A stretch of DNA of 64,000 nucleotides from contig OZ038422.1 in assembly GCA_964036155.1 (NCBI GenBank), forward strand, positions 61,279,201 through 61,343,200, read 5' to 3'. Position numbers and translations under genes: made by a program. The notes under the pieces were generated by a model. It saw only the letters and a program-made list of their open reading frames with translations. It was not told the origin of the DNA and made no database searches. Positions 13,159 through 24,674 of this stretch are shown one piece after another; position 1 is the stretch's first letter, and every line of letters starts with the position of its first letter. The DNA comes from Diploscapter coronatus. Taxonomy: Eukaryota > Nematoda > Chromadorea > Rhabditida > Rhabditidae.

Positions 13159-16100
13159 ATGGAAATAGCGTCCATTCAGTCGTTGTCAGGCTCTTCTCCT
13201 GGCTCAGGCTTTAATCCCGCTGCTGATTTGAAACAATTGGATGACATGTACGATCAACTCCCCTATCGAAAAAGAATACAAGAATCCCTTTAGAAATGGC
13301 GCGATCATCAACCTGGAGATGTGCAAGAAGATATCTAACGAGAGCCGACGAGTCGAGTCCCAGGGATATTCAACGGTCCTTCAACGAGAACGAGACGAGA
13401 GGGAACAGCTAAGGCAAAGGTCTGTCCATTTATTTTAAAGAATAGAAGGTAGAATTTGCAAATTTAGATTCTTCAAGGAGCAAGAAGAAAAGATGCGGCA
13501 GTCGATGGAGAAGCGGAAATCGGAAGAGATCCAGCGAACCGCACCTCCAAACGCTCAGAACTTAGGATTTCATCCTGGACAAGCACCTCATCTCATGCAC
13601 CCTGGTGCAAATTTCTCTGATACGTCAAGAGAACGGTTCAATACTGGAGTGGTCAGTCGATACCCCGTACTGAAATTGAAAAAAAAAAACTTTTAACTTC
13701 AGCGATTACAGCCGGGAGATCGGAAGCGACGGCTACGACAGCGCGAGGAAGCTGAAGCAGAATGGGAGCGGACCATGCGGCCAAAATATGAAGGTATAAA
13801 AATTGGAAGGTTGGATCTAGTGAAATGCACGGTCTGTCAACGCAGCGTAAATTGGTGCATTACCTCGGTGAAATTCAATTTTCCCTAAGGATTTCTTGGC
13901 GGGTATTGTTTCAAAACTCGGAACCAGTGGCTATAAGAAATGAGTGTTCCCAGAATTAAAAAAAATGTCCGGTAAGAAATTCTTAGGCAAAAACACAATT
14001 GCAAGGAGAGAATAGTGTGTGTTAGAGAAGCTAGAAAGTTCAGCCCTATACACCGCTTGACAGACCGTGAATGACGACGTTGATTTTCTCATAATTTCTT
14101 TCTTATCTAACCGCGCGTCCAATGATTCCATCATTTTCAAATTGCTTTTCGACAAATCTTCGAAGAAAACGTTGATCTGCATCAATTCAGCCGAAAACAT
14201 GATGCATGCCAAGCGGAAGCCCGATCAATGGATGCAATACCCTACTGGCCCGCAGACGATAACGCCTCAACAATATTACGTGCAGCCACCGAATCCTCAT
14301 ACGATGATGATGCAACGGCAACATTCAGCTCCGGCCTTACCCCAGAATGGGTATGATATGCACCCTGCGTTCCGGCCAAGTGGAATCAGCACGATAGGTC
14401 ACTCGGTAAGATTTTTACCTGTAGAAAGTTCATCGCTTCAAATTCGTCGTATTATCTAATAGCTCATCGATTATTCTTAAAAATGTTCTTGAACTGACGT
14501 AAAATTAAAAATTCTTGCCGCGCTTTCCCCAGCATAATCCACTTTTTGCCACACTCTGCTTGCATCTAATTGCTGAATTGCATCAGTGTGCGTATTGAAT
14601 TTCCCCGAATTGCCAAATCTGTAGGCGTGAGAATCCGAATGCGAGCTAAGCAAGCAAGCGTCCTCTTTGCTTTTGTTGATGTGGGGGCACAACGCGCTAG
14701 TCGAATATCAAAATTATATGCGACTAGGAAAGAAATCTTTGCTTAAATCTTCTTACTATCTTATTTTGGGAGATTTGTAAATAGTCACCATGGAGAGAAT
14801 CTTTTTTTCGAGATAATCCTTCAGCCAATGATTCTGAAATTGCAGTATCCTCCTCAGCAAGTCCCTAGCACACCACCAGTGCCACAAGCATTCGCTCAGA
14901 ATCAAGGGTGTACGACTCTGCCATCAACTTCTACGGAATCCATGCCTCCTTCTAACGTCAGTTCCGGATACATGGCGAATCAGCAGAATTATGCTCAGCC
15001 TGAGCAGACGCCGACACAGTTTCTTCAACAAGCAACGTCTCCGGCGAATGGAACTAATTTGAACGTAAGACGACTTTGTGGATTTTGAAGACAAAACCTG
15101 AGTATTCAGATGAATCCGTCACCAGCAACCGGTCAAGTGAACCAGAATTCACAAAGCCAACAGTCTCAACAATCGGAGACCGATCTCGACACGCCGAACC
15201 TAAACGAAAACGGCGTTCAAGATATTATGAAAAATATTGCAGCAGAAGTAAAACGCTAGAGCAGAACTTTCAACAAGCTAAATTTTAGACGACCTCAATG
15301 TTGCCTGAACTTGGGGGTGACCTGGACGATGAGCTTTTCGGAAATACAGATTCGGGAAATCAGCCTTCAACGTCGAATCCTACGTCTGTGCAGGCGCAGA
15401 ATGATGGTATCCAAGAAGTTCAAAGAAACTTGAATAAACCAAAAACTTAAGCTCAAAACTCAATTGGAACACCAAGTGGAATCGTCTTGCCTCCATCTCA
15501 TCTCTCGGCCAATCATGTCATGTCTCCTCAGAATCAAATGCCTTACAACACGACTCCTCATCACAATATGCACAGTAACAATAGCGCGAATGGACCTTCG
15601 AGCGTACACTCAATACACTCGGTGAGCAAAATCCTTAAATCTTCATGGGTTATCAATTCTTGCTTCAGAATCCCCTGAGCAATGGCAACTGCGCCACGCC
15701 GATCACTCCCGGTAGCTCTCAAATGATAGCTGGCCCGATGTCGGTCCACCAGCAGCAGCAACAACAACAACAACCCATCAATCGACCGCCATCGAATAGT
15801 ATGCAACAACAACTGGCACGGACGCCTTCAGCTCCAAACGCTAACGCCTTTCCACAGCAAATTCCATCGACTCAAATGCCAATGGCACAGGTGCATTTTG
15901 ATCCTATCTTGATCAATCGATTATTCTTTGATTTAGAACGGTCCAAACATGATAGCCCAACCAAGCGCTCCAATGCCTATGATAATCCCCCAGCAACAAC
16001 AGCAGCAGCAGGTTATGATCCAAGGACAGCCCGTCACGCAACCAGGGTCCAGGTACTTGCAATATCGTCGTGATCAAATCATATAGCAAAATTTCAGCTA

Positions 16101-17369
16101 TTACCAGCCTCACCCGGGGATGCTGCCTCAAGGAATGATGGCACACCCGTCGATGATCCCACATGCTCAAGCAGCTCAAGCTCAAGCCCAAGCTCAGTAC
16201 CGATACTTCCATCAACAACAGCAACTTCATATGCAGCAGGTTATGATGCAGAGACAAGGTAGTGAAGTTTTTTCTCCTATGAAAGCGCTTAGTTCACAGA
16301 CTCTTATCACCAATGAACTTCTATGTTCCAGTTTCTTGCTACTGTTTCAATGCTTTTTTTCAAAAACTATTTTTAGGCATGCAGTTCCCACCCCAATATT
16401 ATCAACAAATGCGCGTAGCTCAAACGATGCCAGATGACGTAAATGGCATGCAACGGCAACACCCAGCTGTTATGATGGACCCAAGGATGGCTCAGGTAAT
16501 AAAATTTTAAAATAATATTTCTTGCATTAGTAACTGACATAATTATTTGAAATCAATATTATATTAGGAAGGTCAGATGAATTTTCGAAATTGATAATCA
16601 TGGAAAAATTTAATGTCCGTGGGCGGCGAGATTAACCGGGATAGAATGCTCTTTAGATCTCCGAAAAAGGTTCAGTGGAAGTAAATTTATGCCCATTTTT
16701 GTGCGGGATATTTTTTCTGCAGTCGTTTCATTTTATTCGACAAGTTATTTCTCACTGTGCTTCGACAGGATACAGAATTCAAATTTGACCACTCTCAAAA
16801 CTATCAGTTTTTGTGCAGTTTCAATTCAAGATTTCATTATTCAACTTCAATGTGAAATGAAATGTTGTACTTTGCAACGAAACAGTAAATTTTTTATCAA
16901 TTTTCGGGCCGTTTACGCCAGTGATTGATAAAACAAACGGTAAAACACGGGGTAGGTAAATCGATATCGTAGTTTCAAAATCCATTGACACCTATCTGAC
17001 ATAAGTCTTTATTTTTGAGATACCGTAACTCGATATCCAAACTTCGCAATTTTTGATAATTTTGGAAAAAATACCCAACTACAAAGTTTGAGGAGAAAAA
17101 CCATAGTATATCAAAAACAATTTTCCATGATTATCAACTAGGAACCTGGCTATAGTTGGATTGAAAAGTGGCCGAATATTTCAAATACATAAGTCGAATG
17201 CTAATTTTGGCATTTCTAATTATATTGCAAGCATTTTGTTCTTTAGATGGAAATGGCTAACTTCAACCAAGCAGCTTACCCTAACGGTATGCATCTCACC
17301 ATGTTCTATCAGCAGCAACAGCAACAACGGCTACAAGCCGCACCGCCTAATTATCCACCAATCAACTAG
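13159..17369 (+). CDS. Gln/Pro/Met-rich nuclear cofactor with charged helical N terminus; SEL-8/LAG-3-like candidate
   Basis: Fourteen exons join in phase to 696 residues: 13159-13247, 13294-13419, 13468-13651, 13703-13793, 14191-14405, 14846-15064, 15110-15247, 15289-15406, 15452-15621, 15669-15890, 15937-16052, 16098-16258, 16377-16495, 17247-17369. Residues about 22-96 are highly charged and predicted helical by inspection (VLQRERDEREQLRQRFFKEQ). Then comes RLQPGDRKRRLRQREEAEAE, a basic stretch, and a long low-complexity tail rich in Gln, Pro, Met and Asn with polyQ runs. One acidic patch (ELGGDLDDELF) could be an activation motif. An N-terminal helix followed by a Q-rich tail matches the general plan of SEL-8/LAG-3, the nematode Mastermind analogue in the CSL-Notch complex; this is inference, not a recognised match. 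BCL9-like or SWI/SNF-type Q-rich proteins remain possible. Nine introns are 41-51 nt. One (13248-13293) was chosen because the unspliced frame shifts there. Confidence 0.8.
13828..14069. mobile_element. Small MITE-like element with 13-bp terminal inverted repeats
   Basis: The sequence starts CACGGTCTGTCAA and ends with its exact reverse complement TTGACAGACCGTG, and AATG directly flanks both ends, which fits a 4-bp target-site duplication. It is 242 bp long, has no meaningful ORF, and lies wholly inside the fourth intron (13794-14190) of the Gln-rich gene. These are the marks of a miniature inverted-repeat element mobilised in trans. I could not assign a superfamily and saw no second copy here. 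Confidence 0.7.
16561..17224 (+). mobile_element. Non-autonomous interspersed repeat, copy 1
   Basis: About 660 bp that matches 50094-50785 in reverse complement along most of its length. Shared words include AAACTATCAGTTTTTGTGCA, ACAGAATTCAAATTTGA (one mismatch) and AAGTGGCCGAA. It carries an internal perfect 17-bp inverted pair, TTGATAATCATGGAAAA at 16591 and its complement ending at 17137. Outer ends resemble an inverted TATANTTAGAAATGCC. There is no conserved ORF between copies, so it is non-autonomous. It fills most of the last intron (16496-17246) of the Gln-rich gene without disturbing the splice sites. Confidence 0.75.
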
Positions 17370-18502
17370 TTAGCTGATTTTAAAGAAGGCAGCTAAAGGG
17401 TGGTTATCTTTAGAGCTTCAACGATCATTGTTTGTATGTAAAAGTAGACTCTTCCAAACAACCCTTACCTTATTTCAACCATGACACAGAACAAGCTTCA
17501 ATTCAGTATTTTAGTTAAATTTCAAATCACACGGGTATTTTGATTATTGCTTAACTTCTCTTGCTATAATTAATCTAATAAGTATTTTGTAAAGGGTATT
17601 TATTGCCAAATTTATTAGCAATTGATCAAATTTAAGTTATCTTCTTCTTGTAATTATTTGATGCGCAAGACGCATGCCTGGTGATAAGTGCATAGTCGGT
17701 CAAAATCACTTCGAGTTTATCGTTAATTTTTACCTGATTTAAAAACCAACGATAAATTTGTACTATTATTGAATGCGTTGATAAATTTTCAATTGTTGAT
17801 ATTCATTATTTTCAATTTCTCTCCATCTATTATATCAAACCGTGAAATAATAAAAAAAATTTATACGATTTATTTAGTGACGTACAATGAACTGAAAATA
17901 AATGGCGAAAATTAAAGATAAAGGTGAAATAAGTATGATTTTTGAGCATAATATAAGTGAAAAACTCTGAAAATTGCTCAAGATATCATATAGAAAGATA
18001 AAATAATAGGGTATCGGCAGTGTTTGATGAAAGAATTTGATATATTTCTTTACTCAACTAAAAAGGCTATCAAATTCCCTAAAACTATAAATGAAAGCCA
18101 CTTTATGCGAGAGATTCAAAGTTTGTAAAACTGTATCAAAATAATTAGAACACAGTTCTTAGGAATTACGTATACGGTAAAAATGACATGAGATATCAGG
18201 AAAATCGGAAAGATCGAGAAAAAAATCAACTTTAAGAGCACATCACATAATCTTTATGAATGTGAGCAAAATTTGAGTTAAATTGGACAATGTTTATAAG
18301 TAACTGTCCTCTGGAATATCACAATGCGATTCATTGAGAAGGTCATTTTCGCGTTAAACTTTAACGGTTAAATTATTTGGAATTATCGAAAGTGAAGAAA
18401 GACGCTGAATTTGTGTCGGAAACATAACTTAAAATTAAATTAAGAATAGTGCGGCAAGTTTAAATACGGGCTAAGAAATAAAGTTATTCAAAGAATAAAA
18501 CT
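17370..18502. other. Convergent 3' intergenic region
   Basis: AT-rich sequence between the ends of the plus-strand Gln-rich gene and the minus-strand BED gene. It should hold both 3' UTRs. AATAAA occurs on the plus strand at 17849, and the reverse-strand equivalent lies near 17869, close enough for the transcripts to overlap. No exon was seen. Confidence 0.5.
17849..17854 (+). terminator. Candidate polyadenylation signal of the Gln-rich gene
   Basis: AATAAA 480 bp after the stop codon. It is the canonical hexamer, but in AT-rich DNA it can occur by chance. Confidence 0.35.
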
Positions 18503-20566
18503 CTATTGCTTGACAAGCAATTTCTGGCATTTGCCTCTGATGGCCCAGTGGAACTGGTTGAAATCGGTCTTGGTCCACATTTCTGCGTCGGTGGCCGTTC
18601 CGTTGACTCTCTCGGTCACTCTGGAAGTTTCCCGATAAAATTAACTCTTCAGCAAGAAATATACCTGATTTCCCTGCCCAGATCCGACAAGCAGACGATT
18701 TTTCCTCGTCCTCCGCTCTTCTCGGCAGTCCGATTGCTCTCGAAGCATAGCTCGATGTCGCTTCTTCGCTTGTGGTACGACATGGTCAAGTCCAGATCGA
18801 TGGCCATCTTCATGAGAATTGTGATGCAAGAGCCGTCGTTCAGAGTAAACGGGCATCCAGAGGAACTCGAGTTGTTGCCGGAAGAGGAATTGGCGCTGCT
18901 TCTGAAACTCGGGGTTTCGAAGAGGATAATTGGAAGAAGGTGGAGCATGAAAGAACCTACAGCATAGCATTCCACATCAGCGGATTCGCAGCCATATTCA
19001 TGAAAGCAGAGAGCTGATTCGTCGAGGTGACCGAAGGCGATCCGCCAGACCCAGCCGTCTGGTTCTCCTCAGCCATCGGTGATCCCGACGCGGCGCGCTC
19101 GTCGGATGCAGACACGGAAGACGATCCAGCCTGAATGTAATTTCATACTTTCTTTCTTCAAGAAGAACAAGTTATACCTCTCCATTCTCAGGTTGCTCGT
19201 CGTCCTCGCCCAAACTCGTGCCGAAGCCAACAGGAATATTGATGATCTCCGTAGTTTTCTGAATGTTGTCCAGGAAGCTCAAAGAATTGTTCACCTGGAA
19301 TTTCGAACTCAGTGTTGTTTAGAGAAACTACAAGCCTACCCCAGCTATACTGTTCATCTGCTGAAGGGCCAGTGAGAAAGTGTTGTCGGAAGTATTAGCC
19401 GGTGAGAAGCTCTTCCTCTGCGATGACCCATTGGACTGGTTCATAGAACCGCCAGCGCGAACTCGCTTGACGTAGGGCTGCGTCGGCGTCTGAAAGATTT
19501 TTCTTTTAAATATATCGTCAAAGAACTTCTGATGATGGCTGACAGTGACTTTGGATTTTGAGCTAGTGTAAGCAAAGGTTTACCGATGAAGCCTCTTGAC
19601 TGGCAATAGATTTTTCGACCCCATTCTCGTTCATCGAGATGTTTCCCACAGCGACGCGCTTTCGCTTTCTGCACATTTTGTTGGACAGAATCTCTTGGTG
19701 GTAGGCGTTCATGTGTCCCCACATGGACTTGGTCGAGCTGTCGCTTCTCTTCAGGATCTTCCAGCAGTAGATGCATTCTACGTTCTGGTTCTCGCTGAGC
19801 AGTTTGTAGTGGTCCCAGATCTCGGACGACTTCTTCGAATTACGGAACGGCTTTTTGAGTTTATTTTTGTCGTCGTCATTCGACATGTCGAAGGCTCCAT
19901 TGGAGAGCAGCGAGAAGACGTCGATGCCAGTCGCATCACAGTCGTCTGCTGTAGTCGTCTCAGGTTCGAGATCAGCTTTGATCGAGGAAGACGCAGTGAA
20001 CAGTTCATGCGCCACTTCGTCAGACATCTCCTCAGCAGCGAAACTTAAGGACACTTCGAGAGGCACTAAAGCAGCATTACGTGATGATGGGAAAGTAACG
20101 CGATAAGTATACGAAGAGGGGTATGATCGAAAGTAGGAATTCGAAGAGGAGAATATTTCGGGATGGCAAAGCAATGAGAAGAGCGACTTAGAAGGATCAC
20201 GTCGATACCAAATGAACACTTTCTAGTTACGAACCAAATTTATCGCGTCTATTTTATGGTGAAAGTAAATTTGAAAAGAAGAGATAGGACCGGCAACTTG
20301 CTAGCGCGGAGAAAATAGTCCATGCGCGCACTCAATCGATACCCCTTTCTTTTTCGCACTGACTGGACTGCGGGCGCGGGGTGCGTTGTGGCTGGTGGCC
20401 TGCTTCCCTCTTTTAGGTCTCCTCTTCCCTCCTCCCTCCCTTCCCCGCGATTGCGCCCCGTCGAATGTTCTAATTTCTAGGCGCCGTATTTTCAGTGTCA
20501 GTCAGTTTCTCCTCCCTTCCTTCCCTTCTCGCGGCCCCGCGTATTTTTCCACGATTCTTTTTTCGC

Positions 20567-20599
<33 letters not shown>

Positions 20600-23128
20600 C
20601 GGCGGCGGCGCTTCGTCCAACCCAGCAAAACTCCTCTCCTTCTCCGCGCTTTTTTCGTCCTCTCTTCTCCCTCTCCTCTGGTCCAATAACCGGCCCCTCC
20701 CGACCTCTCCCCCGCCCGTCCGATACACACATACACATACGTCTTTCCCCAACCCTTACTTCTTCCAACAACGGGTCACAATCCAGCTCTTTTAGACGAT
20801 TCTCGGGGGTTGACTTATTATTCTGGAAAGAAAAAGGCCATATAGAAAAGTTAGAATGCAATTTCAAGAAAATAAAAAAAAAAAAACAACAAACAAACAG
20901 ACGAAGAAAGAAAAGATGAAGATTTCACAGGAACCCTGAAATACAGGAGGAGATCAACCCGAAGAGGTGAAGTAAAACGGGGGTGGGGGGAGTAGAAAAG
21001 CGATTTCCACATCCAGCCCCGTATAAATAAAATTGAAGGGTTTGGAGGGAATCTACGCGATGGGGGATGGAGAAGGATAGTAGCGGAGAAAATGGAAGAA
21101 GAGGAGAGAATGGAATGGAATGGAATAGAATAGAAGGGGAGGGAGGCGGTTGTGTGGCCTGGCCTAGCCTAGCCTGTCGAGTCGGTTGGGGGTGTCGCGG
21201 GGGGACGCGACGGGGGGAGAAGGAGGGGAATGGAAGGGGGGCTGAGAGAGAGAGAGGGGGAGGGGTGCTTCGCCCGGTGAGGCCGAGGAGATCGCAAAGA
21301 GGGCCGAAAGACGAGAAATAGCGGGGCCAAGACGACCAGACGAAAAGAGCGCGAAGACACATATTGCTGCTGTAGAGGGGCCAGCCCGTTGCGGGGGGCG
21401 CAGGCAGGGGCAGGCAAAAGAGAAAACCCGCCGGGCCCTCAGAGACACGCACAAACACACAAATCGATATATAGGGAAGGGCGTTTTCATCGGATAGAAA
21501 ATACGGGGGTCTCTCACTCGCTCCCCTCTTCCTTCGCTGAAAGGAGAGATTTCCAAGGCCGAAATCCCCTTGGTTTAACCATCGGATACACGGGGAACAA
21601 ATCGAGACGGAAAGACGAAGAAGAAGAAGAAGTAACTCCTTTGGGAGTAGTAGTTGACTGACTCGGCGGTGAACTCTGGGGGTCAGAAAACTCAACGTCC
21701 AAAGTCACTGTGTCGGTACAATTTGGCTGAAAATTTCTCGAGGCTTACCTGAGCAAGTTTCTCGCTGAATTTCGTGAAGATGCCGTCGTCGGAGTGGTAC
21801 TTCTTGAGATGGGTCCGCAGGTTGTTCGGACTGCGATCGTCGCATCGCCAATCACAATACAGACAAACGACTCCGCCGCCTCCTTCCAAACCATCTGAAA
21901 TTGGAAATTTTTAATGAAACTCTAGGACCTTAAAGTCTGTGTTAGTGAATCTCGAACTTGACTATCAGTCATTGAAAGGGGCTTACTTTTATCTTTGAGA
22001 TCTCGGAAGAACTCCCATACCGGATGGGACTTTTTCCTTCCTGCATTTCTCATCCACGGGGAATACGCCGTCATAACAATAGCTGAAAAGATAAGTATTT
22101 TATCGGAGTTTCAGAGTCAATTTTTACGTTTCGACTCAGAACTATCCTGCTGACCGTCGGGTTGAATCATTTGTTGCTGGAGGACGATTTGCTGATGGAT
22201 CTTCGAAATGAACGAATTGATGTCGTTTTCGGAAGCCTTCTAAAATCAATCTTTAAAGCAGGATATTTGAAAGGAATATTGAGCGAAAAATCTCTAACAT
22301 CTAAAAATTTATCAAGACGATCAATAACAAAATTGGATATTTGATCGGAAATATTGGTGTGAAAACCACTGACTCGTTAAAATTTGTTATGAAAATTGGA
22401 TATTTTCCAAGTGTCAGATCAAAAATAATTTTCAAAGGAATAGAACCACTAGATCTACTCTGTTTGATGTGGGAATATGAAAATAACGAACATTATCTTG
22501 CATTTCGCCATCTGGATTGCCAGAATTCGTTCCTAGCAGGTCGGATATCGTCGTGCTGTTGTCTTCCGAGTGTGGTTCGTCAGTGGAATTATTGGATGGA
22601 GGTGGACTTGAAGCGGAATATGTGGAGTTCTAAAATGATCTAACTAGATAGGCCTAGATAGTGTTTATGTAAGATTAAACAAAAATTTAATGTTGATAGT
22701 TTCAGATTGATCTGAATTGATCCGTTCATAAGCATTTGATCCTTTTCTAGACTTGTTGTTTGAAACCTAAGCTATGCAGAATGTTGAAGAAATGCTAAGG
22801 ATTAGATCATTTTCCAACAGTATTTTATAAGATTTGAGTTACATGATAAAGTTGTCTTGGACATTTTCTTTATAAAAAAACCGACTTACCGATCCATGAG
22901 CATTAAACAGATTGATCGTTATCTTAGTGGTTTCCTCGTCTCCTCGCTGACTCCCAGATGATTCCATCGACGATGGCGGAGTGGAATATAGGGAGTGCAC
23001 GATATGGCCTGGAATTTGCATATTGAAAATTCAAGAATTTATGAAGTCTCACTTTCATTCGATGTGCCCTCCTTCTTTATATCAGAAATTCGACAGAACA
23101 GACTGCTCTCGCCCAATAATGAAGTCAT
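18503..23128 (-). CDS. Protein with two BED-type zinc fingers
   Basis: Exons 23053-23128, 22890-23008, 22492-22629, 22128-22239, 21987-22082, 21749-21894, about 21609-21675, 19584-20065, 19340-19489, 19178-19294, 18961-19130, 18665-18901 and 18503-18620 give about 675 residues from MTSLLGESSLFCR. Finger 1 (about residues 164-216) has VWEFF, then CLYC and HLKKYH, and is split by an intron. Finger 2 (about 332-377) has SEIWDHY, CIYC and HMNAYH. BED fingers bind DNA in chromatin and transcription factors, often of transposase origin. After finger 2 come a basic KRKR segment, Ser-rich linkers and a compact C-terminal region (about 575-675) with five cysteines that I do not recognise. The seventh exon is least certain: a 73-nt intron before it keeps frame, but its 3' end could be another GT. 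Exon 19584-20065 could also open an internal-promoter isoform from its EEMSDEV methionine. Confidence 0.88.
20340..21560 (-). promoter_or_regulatory. GC-rich island inside the BED gene, possible internal promoter
   Basis: Within the large intron between the two BED-encoding parts the sequence becomes GC-rich and strand-skewed: CT/CTCC runs below about 20.8 kb and GGAGA runs above 21.0 kb on the plus strand. It also holds a CAG/CGG tract. Such composition contrasts sharply with the rest of the window. An internal promoter for a transcript carrying only finger 2 would explain it. The long open frames here on both strands are compositional and show no coding features. Confidence 0.4.
20570..20610. 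repeat. (CAG)9 followed by (CGG)4-5
   Basis: Nine CAG units run straight into CGG units on the plus strand (CTG/CCG on the BED gene sense strand). The tract is intronic in the gene model or 5' UTR of an internal transcript. Pure trinucleotide runs like this are length-unstable. Confidence 0.9.
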
Positions 23129-24601
23129 CAGTCTGAAACTTTATGATTTAAATTAAAAATATTGAAGAGACGGATAACTCGAAAATGAACAGACGTTTCA
23201 GGGGTAAAAGTAGGAGTTAATTTAGGTAAGTGAGAAGCTCTGATTGTGAGTTACAGTAGGAATGGAAGAAAGATTAAAAGGTTCCGAGATAATGAATTAT
23301 GATAAAGTACAGTATCTCTAAATATCATATGATGAAATTAACAAATGAAATTGATGAGAATTTTTGAAGGCGGAAATTTTGAAATGCTCGCGCATTTTGT
23401 CGAAAAATATACAAAAGAATTTGGGGCCAGTCATGGTCGTTTTCTCACAAAAATAGGACGAAAATTTTGAGCGAAGCCGAGCGCGGCGACCGCTTGCGCA
23501 AAAAAGGAGAGACGACGCAAAAATAATTGAGTGCAAACAATGGTGGAAAATGAAAGAAATCTAGAAATGGGGCACAAATATTTTAATGAAGGAAAATTTT
23601 TTTCGGATCGCCGAGTGATACGGTATCATTCGTTAAACCGAGGGTTTGATTTAGAAATTTTGATGAGTGGCGAGATAATTTGTATAAAAAGGTAAGTTAT
23701 GATGAAAAAGATGTGAGTGGGATTGAAGATAAGTGTAAAATATGCCGATCTTATCTTTTCGATGAAATTAAGAAGAAAATTCTAGCTCTTTCATCTTCAA
23801 AGAGGTAACCGATTTCGGATATGTGTTACCACCGCACCGTTGCGAGTTGGCATACGATCATCATATCAGCATCTTGGACCATTAGAGGATTTTTCTGGAT
23901 ACAGCTTTCGGATGAGTTACGGAAGATATGCAATTGCAATTTCATAATCATGGATCTAATGTCAAATAATTCAACCCCTGCTTACCGGAATGGTATAGGT
24001 AAGTGGTGGGTTTGTGACTTTCCGAGAAACGAACACAAATAATAAAATCCTCTGCAAAGGGCGGTCTAGACGCCTCCTTTTCTTGGGGCGGTGGTGAAAA
24101 AAGGAAAATGAGAAAATCACTACTCCTCGGGCTAAACTGGATATCTGCTTGTATAGTTTCGAATACATATATGTACGTGCATCTGCATGTATGCATACAG
24201 AAAAGACGTTATAATAATGCAATAATAATAATAATAGAAGAATGGCATATAAGGCAAACATATATGGTGAATTAACGAGATTGCAACGATGAAAATTGAG
24301 AAATACGGGGATTCCGATAAACAGTCACAGTGATCTGCAGACGATGAATAAAAAGAGATCGAAGTAAGCAAGGAACGACTATGATAGTGAGATTTAGTGG
24401 GATTTTTAATGATATAAACGAAGCTTAAGATTTGACTTACACCATGGAAAATAGACAAATTTTCATATCAATGCCATGACAATGACAAGAATAATATGAT
24501 TAGCAGAAACGGCGATATGATGTGATCAAATTCAGCATATTTTGCCTGTTACACTATCGCTTTGAAGATGAAAATGACTTGAACAACAAATATCTTCCCA
24601 C
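23129..24601. other. Upstream intron or promoter region of the BED gene
   Basis: AT-rich sequence between the start exon at 23128 and the probable alternative first exon at 24602-24674. ORFs here are short and low-complexity. No other feature was recognised. Confidence 0.4.
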
Positions 24602-24674
24602 TTCTTCTCTCGAAAGAATGATTCAATTCATCGAGTGATGAGATATCTATCGTTTCGTCCCTCAAGTCTCCCAT
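24602..24674 (-). CDS. Probable alternative first exon of the BED gene
   Basis: Encodes MGDLRDETIDISSLDELNHSFERR (24 codons) plus one extra base, then a GTGGGA donor. The single left-over A fits exactly onto exon 22890-23008, which begins with GC, giving the same Ser codon (A|GC) that the start exon at 23053-23128 produces. The acidic, non-repetitive composition is unlike the surrounding AT-rich sequence. This would give a second isoform with a different N terminus, presumably from a separate promoter further upstream. The donor is weak, so transcript data are needed. Confidence 0.5.

Noticed and set aside
13241..13438. Frameshift or pseudogene in the first coding exon of the Gln-rich gene
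   Set aside because: A 46-nt GT-AG intron (13248-13293) restores one continuous frame and matches the size of the gene's other introns.
20386..20919. Long ORFs on both strands over the CAG/CGG island
   Set aside because: Residues are Ser/Pro/Arg/Ala or polyA/polyQ runs dictated by base composition, open in several frames at once, without domains or splice structure.
20925..21695. 256-residue minus-strand ORF in the BED intron
   Set aside because: Pro/Ser/Leu-rich product of a purine-skewed GC-rich island; only its 5' end (about 21609-21675) fits the gene model.
21727..21748. An apparent 22-nt intron in the BED gene
   Set aside because: A downstream acceptor (GACCCCCAG) gives a 73-nt intron in the same frame; 22 nt is below any intron size seen elsewhere in the window.
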